A stretch of DNA of 22,363 nt from JBCDIQ01 sp039024295. Its GTDB lineage: Bacteria; Bacteroidota; Bacteroidia; J057. The translations under genes were made by a program, and so were the position numbers. This document shows, piece after piece, positions 1 through 7,562 of the stretch (positions are counted from its first letter, which is position 1; each line of letters opens with the position of its first letter). Where the stretch lies: assembly GCA_039024295.1 (NCBI GenBank), contig JBCDIQ010000046.1:1-22363 (forward strand), given 5' to 3'. The notes under the pieces are model-generated. The model saw only the letters and a list, made by a program, of their open reading frames with translations, had not been told where the DNA came from and made no database searches.

Positions 1-385
1 AAATACTAGAAGGAGCAACTGATTGCCTGACAGGTTTCCCATCCTCAAAATTATACGTATAGGCTTCGATGTCCCTGATTTTTTCCTTCTCGCCATCGTC
101 ACTTATGTAAAATGGGATTTCTATCTCGGCATAGTCGCGACCTGACTCCCGAAAAACCTTGATCCGCTTATGCCGGGTAAATTTTAACCGAAAGCCGTTA
201 TTAGCCCTGAGAAAAACTGATTTCCCTACATCAAATAATACCATTGCCCCTGCAGAAGAATCAAATGCACAATGGGTCATTTCCATTTCTCTGGATGATA
301 TTTTTCCAAATTCTCTGCTTGCTCCAGACTGGGCCTTTAAGCTACACATTGTCAGGAAGGCAGTTATAGCAATAAATAACCTCAT
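1..385 (-). CDS. Exported DUF3857-type protein, N-terminal part (cut by window edge)
   Basis: An open frame of 128 codons runs from an ATG at 385 down to base 1 with no stop, so the C-terminal part lies outside the window. Residues 1-18 form a signal peptide (MRLFIAITAFLTMCSLKA, followed by Q). The mature start contains FDSSAGAMVLFDVGKSVFL and later YAEIEIPFYISDDGEKEKI, which fit the opening strands of DUF3857, a periplasmic domain that usually precedes a transglutaminase-like domain in Bacteroidota. The start is only 6 bp after the stop of the next upstream gene, a full DUF3857/transglutaminase protein, so the two are co-transcribed and are probably diverged paralogs. The function of the family is not known; a cell-envelope role is inferred. 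The transglutaminase half cannot be verified here. Confidence 0.8.
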   Translation of the reverse strand, partial: MRLFIAITAFLTMCSLKAQSGASREFGKISSREMEMTHCAFDSSAGAMVLFDVGKSVFLRANNGFRLKFTRHKRIKVFRESGRDYAEIEIPFYISDDGEKEKIRDIEAYTYNFEDGKPVRQSVAPSSI

Positions 386-391
386 GTTTGA

Positions 392-2245
392 TTAGGTCGA
401 TTTTAAGATGAGTGCCAGTTTTCGCTGATTTTGTTGAGCCAATTTGAGGAATTGGAACAATGCTGGGTATTGCTCCAGGCTGTATGATCCGGTATTCAGG
501 GTGAATTGCTCGGTTACAATAACGGAGGTATCAGTTTGTTCAAATTGGTAGGTGTACCTGCCGTACAGCGTTTCCTCATTTACTGTATCCGGTAATTCCA
601 GGGTGTAGGGTTCGAACGAAGATAAGTCGTATCGAGTAATCACTTTTTTGTTCACTGGCAATTGAACCTGGACAGGATACTGTCTGTTGGCAGGCTTCTC
701 AAAGTTTGGGAGGTTAATAACCGGGGGTTTGATTACAGTCATGTCCGCAATTGCCTTGGATTGATTGGCCACAGTTCCCTCCACCAACAGCTCACAGAAT
801 TTTTGGTCCCGGGTTTCTGTGATCAATTCCCACTTTGCCAGGACAAAATCCTTCAGAGGAATCCTATTGTTGATATTCTGTTTCAATTTATCTTCTGGGA
901 GTGCTTCCTTCATATAGGAATAAGCCTCAAATCTTTTTCCGTGTAGCAGAAACTTGATCTTCACCGTACCATTACCTTTTTCCCCCAACATGAATTGATA
1001 CGCTACCTGTTCAAGCACTTCTTCATTGGACATTTTGGGAGTAGAAATCAGTTGACTCCTCTCTGGTTCTATCCAAAGGGCAAAGCGATTTTGGTGGGCA
1101 GTTCCCAAATAGCCGACAGGAGCAGCCTTGGAGGTATTTTCCAACCACATGGTGTCATTTTCAAACGGTACTGCCAGTAGGATGTGGTTGAACTGAGGCC
1201 CAGGAACCTCCGGTTCAACCCAGCTATTCTCACCTAAATCTAGCAACACATAGTTGGAAGAAATGCCCGCATGATCCAAAAGTGCCTTCATGTAGGTGGT
1301 GAGGGCCTTACAATCACCGTATTTATTCTGGCACACATAAGCGGCTGGATAAGACTTGAGTCCCCCGAGGTCTATTCTCACGTTCACATATGTGGTATGG
1401 TCTTGCAGGTAATGGTAGAGCTTGGTGACGATGGCATGCTTGTTTGATACCCCTTTGATAAGGGCATTTACTTGCAACTTTTCCGTTTCGGGTAAGGCGG
1501 TGCTGTTTTTGTTCAGTTCCAAGTACCAATCGCCATAGCTTGTCCAACTTTGCAAACTCCCGGGAGCCCCATAGAAAAACCATTGAGGAGCTACTATCAC
1601 GGATGGAACTATTTCACCGTAAGAAGGTGCAAATATTTCAGAAGATGCGAATTTGATAGTGCCCAACTCCCAAGTCAAGACCTTCTTCCCATCGGCAGTG
1701 CTTTTGGTAAAGGAAAATGCCGGAGAGGCATGTACCTTTAGCTCCAACTCCTCAGGAACCTCCAGTTTCAAGGTGCTATTGATGGGGGTCAGCCCTCGAT
1801 GAACATTTGGCAACCAATACACCAGGTAAATAAAATTATAGGCAGTTGTTTCGTATGCATACCTAATCCGGTAGGGATAAGCATTCCAGAATAAATCGAG
1901 TTCAGCTATCAGGTCATCCTCATAAAAAGAACCATACGAAGTGCGTGATCGCGTCCTTACATCCTTCTTTTTCAACTTGCGTACTACTTGTCCTTTCTGG
2001 TCAATCACTTCTGCATATAATACCTCGAAGTTACTGTCATCAGAATGAGGAATGCGAACCTCTCCAAGCTTGCGTTCCTCTTGATTATTGACTTGAATCA
2101 AATAGGACTCTCTCGAGATCAGGGTATTATTCGATAGGGAAATGTGCTTTGAATGCTTGAGTACTTGCGCATGTATGTTAGGCGCAAGCAGCCCTAAGAG
2201 AAGAATGCCAAAAGTTATTGCAGTTTGCCGAGATGTTGATTTCAT
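392..2245 (-). CDS. Exported DUF3857 and transglutaminase-like protein
   Basis: A 617-residue protein with a signal peptide (residues 1-27, ending NIHAQ). Residues about 45-240 match DUF3857, and about 260-375 form a transglutaminase-like papain-fold core. The likely catalytic residues are Cys312 in KYGDCKALTTYMKALLDHAG, His354 in FNHILLAVP, and an acidic residue in MWLENTSKAAPVGYLG, where Glu369 occupies the place of the usual Asp. The C-terminal third is a beta-rich domain of the kind found in full-length family members. The length is normal for the family. It is the first gene of a minus-strand pair with the truncated DUF3857 gene 6 bp downstream. Whether it cross-links, cleaves or only binds peptides is unknown, as for most of the family. 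Its 5' side faces a 660-bp gene-free region, so its promoter should lie there; I saw no convincing -7 box. Confidence 0.9.
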   Translation of the reverse strand: MKSTSRQTAITFGILLLGLLAPNIHAQVLKHSKHISLSNNTLISRESYLIQVNNQEERKLGEVRIPHSDDSNFEVLYAEVIDQKGQVVRKLKKKDVRTRSRTSYGSFYEDDLIAELDLFWNAYPYRIRYAYETTAYNFIYLVYWLPNVHRGLTPINSTLKLEVPEELELKVHASPAFSFTKSTADGKKVLTWELGTIKFASSEIFAPSYGEIVPSVIVAPQWFFYGAPGSLQSWTSYGDWYLELNKNSTALPETEKLQVNALIKGVSNKHAIVTKLYHYLQDHTTYVNVRIDLGGLKSYPAAYVCQNKYGDCKALTTYMKALLDHAGISSNYVLLDLGENSWVEPEVPGPQFNHILLAVPFENDTMWLENTSKAAPVGYLGTAHQNRFALWIEPERSQLISTPKMSNEEVLEQVAYQFMLGEKGNGTVKIKFLLHGKRFEAYSYMKEALPEDKLKQNINNRIPLKDFVLAKWELITETRDQKFCELLVEGTVANQSKAIADMTVIKPPVINLPNFEKPANRQYPVQVQLPVNKKVITRYDLSSFEPYTLELPDTVNEETLYGRYTYQFEQTDTSVIVTEQFTLNTGSYSLEQYPALFQFLKLAQQNQRKLALILKST

Positions 2246-2907
2246 GAAGGTTGAGCAATCTTGCTGTCAGAGGAGATGAACCACCGTAATTCAGTGAATA
2301 TGCAGTAGGCCTATCTGTCCTTTAAAATATACATAAATTTCTGATGTTAGAACTTGAAAAACAGTCAATTAGCTATAAATTTAGGTCAAAAATTTGGGGA
2401 TTAAAGTATTTAAAAGTACTACCAATTCTCAACCTTTGACCCCTATATTTTTTTGACGAGATAAAAATAATTGAAATTTTCTGCAAAGTCGATGATCTTC
2501 ACCAAAGAGCTGAGCAGTGGCACTTCCACAAATTCACGTTTTATCAATGCTTTGTATTAGATAGTTGAGGAAAATACCCGAAAGGTAAGCCGTAAAGGGT
2601 AACCTAACTTTTGAACTTCGGAACTAAATTATAATCCATTATAGCTTGGTCTTTTCGTGCATCTGCCGATAGGCCGGCATCTGCGATCTGCGTCAAAAAA
2701 GCATCGCCTAGCTCCCTAGGCTCAACTTTTTTCCTTGACCTGCACGAAAATCCCTGAGCCCTAACTGGTCTATTACTTCGCCCCGAAGGCACTAGAATGA
2801 TACATACGGCACCTATCGTCTTGAGAACAACCAAGGTGATCTTCCTGGCATTTATCTTTCCATGAAATTTTGTCTTACAACCTCCTTTTCACTGTGGACC
2901 ACCTTCA
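2246..2907. other. Gene-free stretch of 662 bp
   Basis: No credible gene is seen. The part nearest the DUF3857 gene (2246-2620) is AT-rich and should contain that gene's promoter. The part from about 2630 to 2788 is occupied by the foldable element listed separately. The only long frame here (minus strand, 2604-2834) runs straight through the inverted repeats and is read as a by-product of the element rather than a gene. Confidence 0.6.
2630..2788. repeat. Nested inverted-repeat element, possible structured RNA or miniature mobile element
   Basis: Directly visible pairings are: TATAAT/ATTATA at 2630-2635 and 2638-2643; an outer 10-bp perfect inverted repeat TTTTCGTGCA (2652-2661) with TGCACGAAAA (2741-2750); inside it TGCCG/CGGCA (2664-2668 and 2675-2679), AAAAAAG/CTTTTTT (2695-2701 and 2726-2732), and within the latter GCCTAG/CTAGGC around a 4-base loop (2706-2721). 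CTTCG/CGAAG follows at 2776-2788. The inner pairings nest into a three-way junction closed by the outer repeat. This density of consistent helices is unlikely by chance, but only one copy is present in the window, so repeat or mobile status is inferred. Confidence 0.5.
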
Positions 2908-3675
2908 TCAGTGCACATCTATCCCATCAAAATAAATCTCCGTAATTGCCGTATCGTCGTAGGCATCTCCTGGGTACACCTCCACGATTTCAAAGCGAAT
3001 CGTCCACCAGGGTTTGCGTTTGAGTATGTTCCAATCTTCTCTGTCGGCATATCCAAGGGGATCAAATGAAAAAAATTGTTCTGCCCTTGAATCCTCCAGG
3101 TTCAGGATGGCAAATTCTTGTCCATTTACATACATTTTCAGCTTTTTAACCCTGGAATTGTTCCGCCAGGCCTTCGGGGACTTTATGTATCCGTTCACCA
3201 CGATAATCTGGGTTATCCTGGGATTTTCAGGCGGAAAATGATAGGTCAAAGATTCCCCAACCCCGTATCCTGGGACCCCTTCAACCCAGGCTGTCTGGTA
3301 ACTCAAATCATGTGCATTGCTGGCAGCATAAGAGATCCCCTTATAGCTCTTCAGTTCCGAAGTAGCGGTCAAGGTGTCCAACCCCCCTCCGCAGTACCAA
3401 CTACATCCCATGCCCAGCACATCCCAATACCCTTCTTTTTCTGTGAGGCACTCATCGAAAAGGGTGCTTTCGGTTTTGCTAAGGCCATCGGAACCCCCCA
3501 TTTCTTTTGCTTTATCCAGTATCTTATCGCACTCCTCAAGGTGTTTGGCAAACGCCATTTCACCCTCCGGACTTTTGGCAATGGTATCTCCAATTGACGG
3601 ATATAGCACTTGTACTTCCTGGGAATATGCAATTGGGGTCCAGAGGAATATCAATAAGTGAAAGAGGTATTTCAT
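2908..3675 (-). CDS. Secreted protein with discoidin-like (NADase-type glycan-binding) domain
   Basis: A 255-residue protein with a signal peptide (about residues 1-18, ending AYS). Residues 25-85 form a charged, probably helical linker. Residues about 90-252 look like the small jelly-roll domain called NADase-type glycan-binding or discoidin-like. Supporting motifs are GMGCSWYCGGG (88-98), the ASNAHDLSYQTAWVEG block (118-133), IIVVNGYIKS (157-166), NNSRVKKLKMYVNG, and the ending IRFEIVEVYPGDAYDDTAIT, IYFDGI. The family usually appears fused to or beside enzymes or toxins and is thought to bind carbohydrate; here it stands alone with no catalytic domain. The ATG at 3673-3675 is the only start giving a proper signal peptide. 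It is an isolated gene, separated by 295 bp from the divergent Ubl/DUF4132 unit. Partner and ligand are unknown. Confidence 0.75.
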   Translation of the reverse strand: MKYLFHLLIFLWTPIAYSQEVQVLYPSIGDTIAKSPEGEMAFAKHLEECDKILDKAKEMGGSDGLSKTESTLFDECLTEKEGYWDVLGMGCSWYCGGGLDTLTATSELKSYKGISYAASNAHDLSYQTAWVEGVPGYGVGESLTYHFPPENPRITQIIVVNGYIKSPKAWRNNSRVKKLKMYVNGQEFAILNLEDSRAEQFFSFDPLGYADREDWNILKRKPWWTIRFEIVEVYPGDAYDDTAITEIYFDGIDVH

Positions 3676-3857
3676 TCTGCTAAGGGGAAATCAAACTCCA
3701 GAATTTAATGGGAACTAGGTCATGAGTTCATATTTAAACGGCTTCTAATAAGCTAAATTTTGATTCTACGAGCAATGGTTTCTCGAGAGGATCGAACCTT
3801 AGGTGGTTGTAAATCCATCTTCCAGGACTCCTCATAGCATTATTTTTGCTAAAAAAA

Positions 3858-3890
3858 TTGTTATTATAGTAAATTAATTAGTTAGATTTC
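3858..3890 (+). promoter_or_regulatory. Candidate Bacteroidota-type promoter for the Ubl/DUF4132 unit
   Basis: TTG at 3858-3860 and TAGATTTC at 3883-3890 are separated by 22 bp. They resemble the Bacteroidota -33 (TTG) and -7 (TAnnTTTG) elements with one mismatch in the -7 box, and they would leave a leader of roughly 75 nt before the ATG at 3971. A perfect -7 match (TATTTTTG, 3841-3848) lies just upstream but has no TTG at suitable distance. The region is AT-rich, so chance matches are easy. Confidence 0.3.
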
Positions 3891-3970
3891 TTATAATTAC
3901 GCTACAACTAATATCAAAATGACCTTTGGTTCAGCTAAAATCATAGTGAAGAATCCCCAAACATCAAACC

Positions 3971-4360
3971 ATGAAACTTACCCTACTTGATGAAACCTTT
4001 GCTGGAAAGACCCTCAATCATCTCCTTGTCGAGGTGGATAAGGATTCCTGTACCCTACAGGAATTAATTGCGAAACGGGTTGAAGCCGAGGTGGAAAAAT
4101 TCAACGAGCAACAATCAGTCTATTTTCAAGGATTGGTTCAGCCAACATCATCAGAGGCTACCCTTAATGGCTATCGGTTGAGAAAAAGCCAACAAATCGA
4201 TCCTGAACAGCAAGTCTTTACAGCACTACATGCATATACACGAAATGCATTTTTCGTTTTGGTAGACGATGAACAGGTTACAGACCTGGAGGAAGTAATT
4301 GACCTTCAATCCGAAAGAAAAATCAGTTTTATTAAACTTACTCCACTTGTGGGAGGATAA
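3971..4360 (+). CDS. Putative ubiquitin-like/MoaD-like beta-grasp protein ending in Gly-Gly
   Basis: A 129-residue cytosolic protein with no signal peptide. I do not recognise a named family, but the layout is that of a beta-grasp carrier protein: a strand (KLTLLDET, 2-9), a second strand (LNHLLVEVD, 15-23), a helix opening with TLQELIAKRVEAEVEKFN (28-45), then, after about 45 extra residues (49-92), strands AFFVLVDDEQV (93-103) and KISFIKLTPLVGG (117-129). The last block closely resembles the C-termini of MoaD and ThiS (a strand followed by P-V-x-G-G), and the stop codon follows the Gly-Gly directly, as in activated carriers and ubiquitin. MoaD, ThiS and ubiquitin are 65-80 residues, so the middle insertion is unusual. 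The gene is 13 bp upstream of the DUF4132 gene and is surely co-transcribed with it. No E1-like (ThiF/MoeB), E2 or JAB protease gene is in the window. The fold and any conjugation role are inferences. Confidence 0.65.
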   Translation: MKLTLLDETFAGKTLNHLLVEVDKDSCTLQELIAKRVEAEVEKFNEQQSVYFQGLVQPTSSEATLNGYRLRKSQQIDPEQQVFTALHAYTRNAFFVLVDDEQVTDLEEVIDLQSERKISFIKLTPLVGG

Positions 4361-4373
4361 CGGAACCCTTACC

Positions 4374-6860
4374 ATGACTACAAAGGAGCTAATTGACAGC
4401 TTTAAACAAGAGTTTAAGGAAAGGCGAAAAGCAGGGGAATGGCATTTTGATATGAGGAGAAAGGGAGAATTGTTCAGTTTTGCTTATGTAGATAAGCACT
4501 TTTCGCAAGAAGAAAAAGAAATGTTTTGCAGAGATGCAATTATTGAAACATTCCATTTTTTTGAAGAAAAAAAGCAATTCTTGATAGAACAGGGGAGTGA
4601 GTTGGAATATCCGGCAGTACAGAGACTGAACGAGGAGGTCGATGCTTATAAACTGCTTTTTTCATTTTGCGTGCGTGACGCTGCTAAAATTTTGAAAGAG
4701 GATGACCTTCTGGCTTTTTCTGGTTACTACACTCATTACCACAGGGTCAGGTTCCATCGTGCTCATAATAATGGCTACATGGATTTCAACCTGAGTGAAA
4801 AATTAATTGATTTTGATTGTTTCCTTGACCTGGTAGCGGAATTTCGACAACATCATCCTATGTCAAGTCGGCTCCTACAGCGGGTTAAGCACTTCCGGAA
4901 GAGTCACTTGATGAAAAGTGGATATGGACGTGATTCAACTGTCCATGATATCATTCAGGGGAAGGCCAGTGCAAGAAACTTTGGGGAAGCTGAAGGGAAA
5001 AGGTACCCCTTGCAAGCGAGGGCAATATTATTGGGAAAACAGTGGAAATGGTTGCGGGAAAAGGTGCCAAGTTTCACAACGAAAGAAGCGGATTTTTATG
5101 AATTAGTTGAGCAGCTATCCCATATAAACTATTTCAATGTCTATGCAATTCAACCTGAACAGGCAGCTGTAATCAAAGCCATAAGGCCCAAATATTACGA
5201 GGTTTTTATGCTTGATCTCTACCAGGAAGTTACCCGAAAAGGAAGTAAAAGGAGTGGATGGTTTATGGGGGAAAAGGTGGTTGCATTCCAAATATTTGTT
5301 TGGTTGATGTATCATCTGGGTACGCCCAATACGTATGTGATCCTCACAAATCTTGCCGAGAAATGTTTCACAAAGATTCCACGGCTTGGCCCAACTTCGA
5401 GGAAACTGGGCGATGTTGTACTGAAAATTCTCGAAGAGAGCGAGACTGTTCAAGGCCTAGGGGTATTGCTTAACCTTCAAGGGAAGGCAAAATATCCCGT
5501 TTTTAAAGAAGCCTTGAAAGGATCCGTAAGGAGAGCGATTGGGTTCACGCAGCTAGATCCAAGTGAAGTAGAGGATTACTTCATCGATGACTTTGGGTTG
5601 AAGAATGGGGAAGTCGCCTGTGGGTTCGGAGCCTTTCGCTCCCACATTAGAATCGAGGGGGATAGAAAAGTAAACCTGATTTGGCTAAAACCTGATGGCA
5701 AAACTCAGAAAAGTGTTCCTGCAAAGGTTAAATCAGCTTATCCCTCAGCAGTAAAACTATGGAAAGCCAAGCAAAAGCATATCAAAAAGGAGTTAGCCTC
5801 TCACAAACAAAGGATCGAAAGGTTTTGGTGCAGGAATAAGCAGTGGAGCTACTCAAATTGGGAGCAACACCTCATTAACCATGAATTGCTGAGGTATATT
5901 TATCGTGAGTTGATCTGGGAATTTAGGGGCAAAGAGAACAGCACAGCAGCTATCTGGCAGGATGGGGAGATGGTAGACTCGACCGGTTCAACTATATGCA
6001 TATCGGACGAATCTCGGGTTTCTTTATGGCATCCAAGTAAGGCTACTGTTGAAGAGATTCAGGCTTGGAGAACGTTTATTACAAACAGAGAAATAAAGCA
6101 GCCCTTTAAGCAAGCATTTAGAGAGGTGTACCTGGTTACGGATGCAGAGGTAGCTACTTCCACCTATTCCAATCGTTTTGCTAATCATGTGGTCAGGCAC
6201 CACAAATTTGCAGCCTTGGCAAAGCAAAGGAATTGGACCTATCGAAACGTATACGCTCAACATGATCCCTACATCGAATACCCTGAATATGCAATTGTAG
6301 CAACCCTAGACATCGAGAGTTGGTATGACCTTGCAGGTACAGGCCGGGTTCATTTTAGAAATACAGATACGAATGAAGCTCTTCAAATGGAAGAGGTGCC
6401 AACGATGGTATTTTCTGAAACCATGAGGGATGTGGACTTATTTATTGGGGTCTGCTCAATTGGAATTGAGGAAGAGTGGCGTCAAAATCAGCACATGAAT
6501 TATTGGAGAAAGTACTCCTCTGCTGATCTTTCGGAGACTGCGAAAACAAGAAGAAGTGTTCTCGGTAATATGCTGCCCAAACTCGCCATAAAGGACCAAT
6601 GTGAAATAACCGATAATTACCTGGTTGTTAATGGAAATGTAAGAACCTATAAAATTCATTTTGGCAGCGGAAATATCCTGATGGAACCTAATGACCAGTA
6701 CCTGTGCATTGTTCCTGATACTCGCGCGCAGATGCGGGACAACCGAGTTTTTCTTCCCTTTGATGATGATGCTACATTTTCCATCATCCTCAGCAAGGCA
6801 TTTTTACTGGCGAATGATGATAAGATAGAAGATAGGGTGATCCTCAATCAAATTCATTGA
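4374..6860 (+). CDS. DUF4132 domain protein of unknown function
   Basis: An 828-residue soluble protein starting at the ATG at 4374, 13 bp after the stop of the Gly-Gly protein. The frame extends upstream to a TTG at 4299, but that would overlap the upstream gene by 62 bp and is not needed. The C-terminal 280 residues carry the conserved blocks of the DUF4132 family and its terminal domain: LWHPSKATVEEIQAWRTF (551-568), IKQPFKQAFREVYL (574-587), YSNRFANHVVRHHKFAALAK (598-617), MRDVDLFIGVCSIG (684-697), LSETAKTRRSVL (719-730), IHFGSGNILMEPNDQYLCIV (761-780), FLPFDDD and LSKAFLLANDDKIED (806-820). The N-terminal 500 residues are helical and not recognisable. E. coli MolR/YehI is a relative with an added WGR domain; its proposed link to molybdate metabolism is old and uncertain. 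No ATPase or nuclease motif is visible. Coupling to a ubiquitin-like gene suggests that the two proteins act together. Confidence 0.9.
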   Translation: MTTKELIDSFKQEFKERRKAGEWHFDMRRKGELFSFAYVDKHFSQEEKEMFCRDAIIETFHFFEEKKQFLIEQGSELEYPAVQRLNEEVDAYKLLFSFCVRDAAKILKEDDLLAFSGYYTHYHRVRFHRAHNNGYMDFNLSEKLIDFDCFLDLVAEFRQHHPMSSRLLQRVKHFRKSHLMKSGYGRDSTVHDIIQGKASARNFGEAEGKRYPLQARAILLGKQWKWLREKVPSFTTKEADFYELVEQLSHINYFNVYAIQPEQAAVIKAIRPKYYEVFMLDLYQEVTRKGSKRSGWFMGEKVVAFQIFVWLMYHLGTPNTYVILTNLAEKCFTKIPRLGPTSRKLGDVVLKILEESETVQGLGVLLNLQGKAKYPVFKEALKGSVRRAIGFTQLDPSEVEDYFIDDFGLKNGEVACGFGAFRSHIRIEGDRKVNLIWLKPDGKTQKSVPAKVKSAYPSAVKLWKAKQKHIKKELASHKQRIERFWCRNKQWSYSNWEQHLINHELLRYIYRELIWEFRGKENSTAAIWQDGEMVDSTGSTICISDESRVSLWHPSKATVEEIQAWRTFITNREIKQPFKQAFREVYLVTDAEVATSTYSNRFANHVVRHHKFAALAKQRNWTYRNVYAQHDPYIEYPEYAIVATLDIESWYDLAGTGRVHFRNTDTNEALQMEEVPTMVFSETMRDVDLFIGVCSIGIEEEWRQNQHMNYWRKYSSADLSETAKTRRSVLGNMLPKLAIKDQCEITDNYLVVNGNVRTYKIHFGSGNILMEPNDQYLCIVPDTRAQMRDNRVFLPFDDDATFSIILSKAFLLANDDKIEDRVILNQIH

Positions 6861-6973
6861 TTGGGGAATAACCACTGTAGGGCCTCATCCAAAATTTTAA
6901 CTCAGCGTGATGAAACACAAAATGAGCCATCCCAATCCGAAATGGCCCATCTGAATGTTTGTAGTGCCTAGGG

Positions 6974-7474
6974 TTATGCTTCTGCCCGCTGCTTCAGGGC
7001 GCGGTTCATCTTGAGGAAACTCTGTTGGGTTTCTTCCCCAATTTTTTTCATGATCATACCGCGTAGCAGGCCTCCGAAGTGTTCCCCGTGGATGAGTTTG
7101 GTTCGCCCATTTCCCAAGTCTTTGAGGATAAAATAATGCCTGCCGGTGAACAAACGTAACGGGAGGCTTCCCAACCATTCAAAGGTGTCATTCTGCTGAA
7201 ACTGCAAGATCTTGGGTTTGAAAACCTGAGCTTTTCCGTTGGACACCATCGTGTTGGTCAACCGTTCACCAACAGCTTGTTTCCCTTCGATGGACACAAT
7301 GAAGGGGTTCCAGGATTCATAGGCTTCAAAATCTGTGAGTACGTTCCATACTTTCTCTGGGGAGGCGTTGATGATGATTTCGGTTCTGATCTCTTTCATG
7401 GAAGTTGATGGTTGTGCATTGCTCGTCAAGCTGAATAGGCTGCAAATGCTGATGAAAAAAATGATGGGTCTCAT
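6974..7474 (-). CDS. SRPBCC (START/Polyketide_cyc2-like) protein with signal peptide
   Basis: A 166-residue protein. Residues 1-20 (MRPIIFFISICSLFSLTSNA) look like a cleavable signal peptide. Residues 29-163 carry the SRPBCC helix-grip fold, with an opening strand IRTEIIINASPEKVWNVLTD, then WNPFI, GERL, F.W.G.LPLR.FTGRHYF and a long C-terminal helix GMIMKKIGEETQQSFLKMNRALKQ. Members bind hydrophobic ligands; the ligand cannot be told from the sequence. SRPBCC proteins of this type are mostly cytosolic, so export is unusual; a start at Met26 (MKEIRTEI) would give a cytosolic form of typical length. The gene lies 88 bp downstream of a Crp/Fnr-type regulator on the same strand, so they may share a transcript or control. 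It converges with the DUF4132 gene; GCCAT/ATGGC inverted arms in the 113-bp gap could act as a weak terminator. Confidence 0.8.
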   Translation of the reverse strand: MRPIIFFISICSLFSLTSNAQPSTSMKEIRTEIIINASPEKVWNVLTDFEAYESWNPFIVSIEGKQAVGERLTNTMVSNGKAQVFKPKILQFQQNDTFEWLGSLPLRLFTGRHYFILKDLGNGRTKLIHGEHFGGLLRGMIMKKIGEETQQSFLKMNRALKQRAEA

Positions 7475-7562
7475 AAGATGTGTTGTTGATATGACACAAA
7501 TCTCGCCCGCTCAATCAGCAATTCCCTTTACAAAAGTTAAGAAAATGAAGGTTGGAGCTGTT

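Noticed and set aside
2604..2834. Minus-strand frame of 76 codons
   Set aside because: It runs through several inverted repeats, has no recognisable domain and is better explained as a by-product of the structured element.
3789..3806. GGATCGAACC, resembling the T-arm of a tRNA read on the minus strand
   Set aside because: The T-stem does not pair beyond two or three bases and no anticodon or acceptor stem can be built around it; treated as chance similarity.
4299..4373. TTG at 4299 as the start of the DUF4132 protein
   Set aside because: It would overlap the upstream gene by 62 bp in another frame; the ATG at 4374 lies 13 bp after that gene's stop and opens directly into a plausible helix.
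3971..6860. Calling the Gly-Gly/DUF4132 pair a complete ubiquitin-like conjugation or defence system
   Set aside because: No E1, E2, JAB protease, nuclease or ATPase gene is present nearby; only a carrier-like protein and a protein of unknown function are supported.
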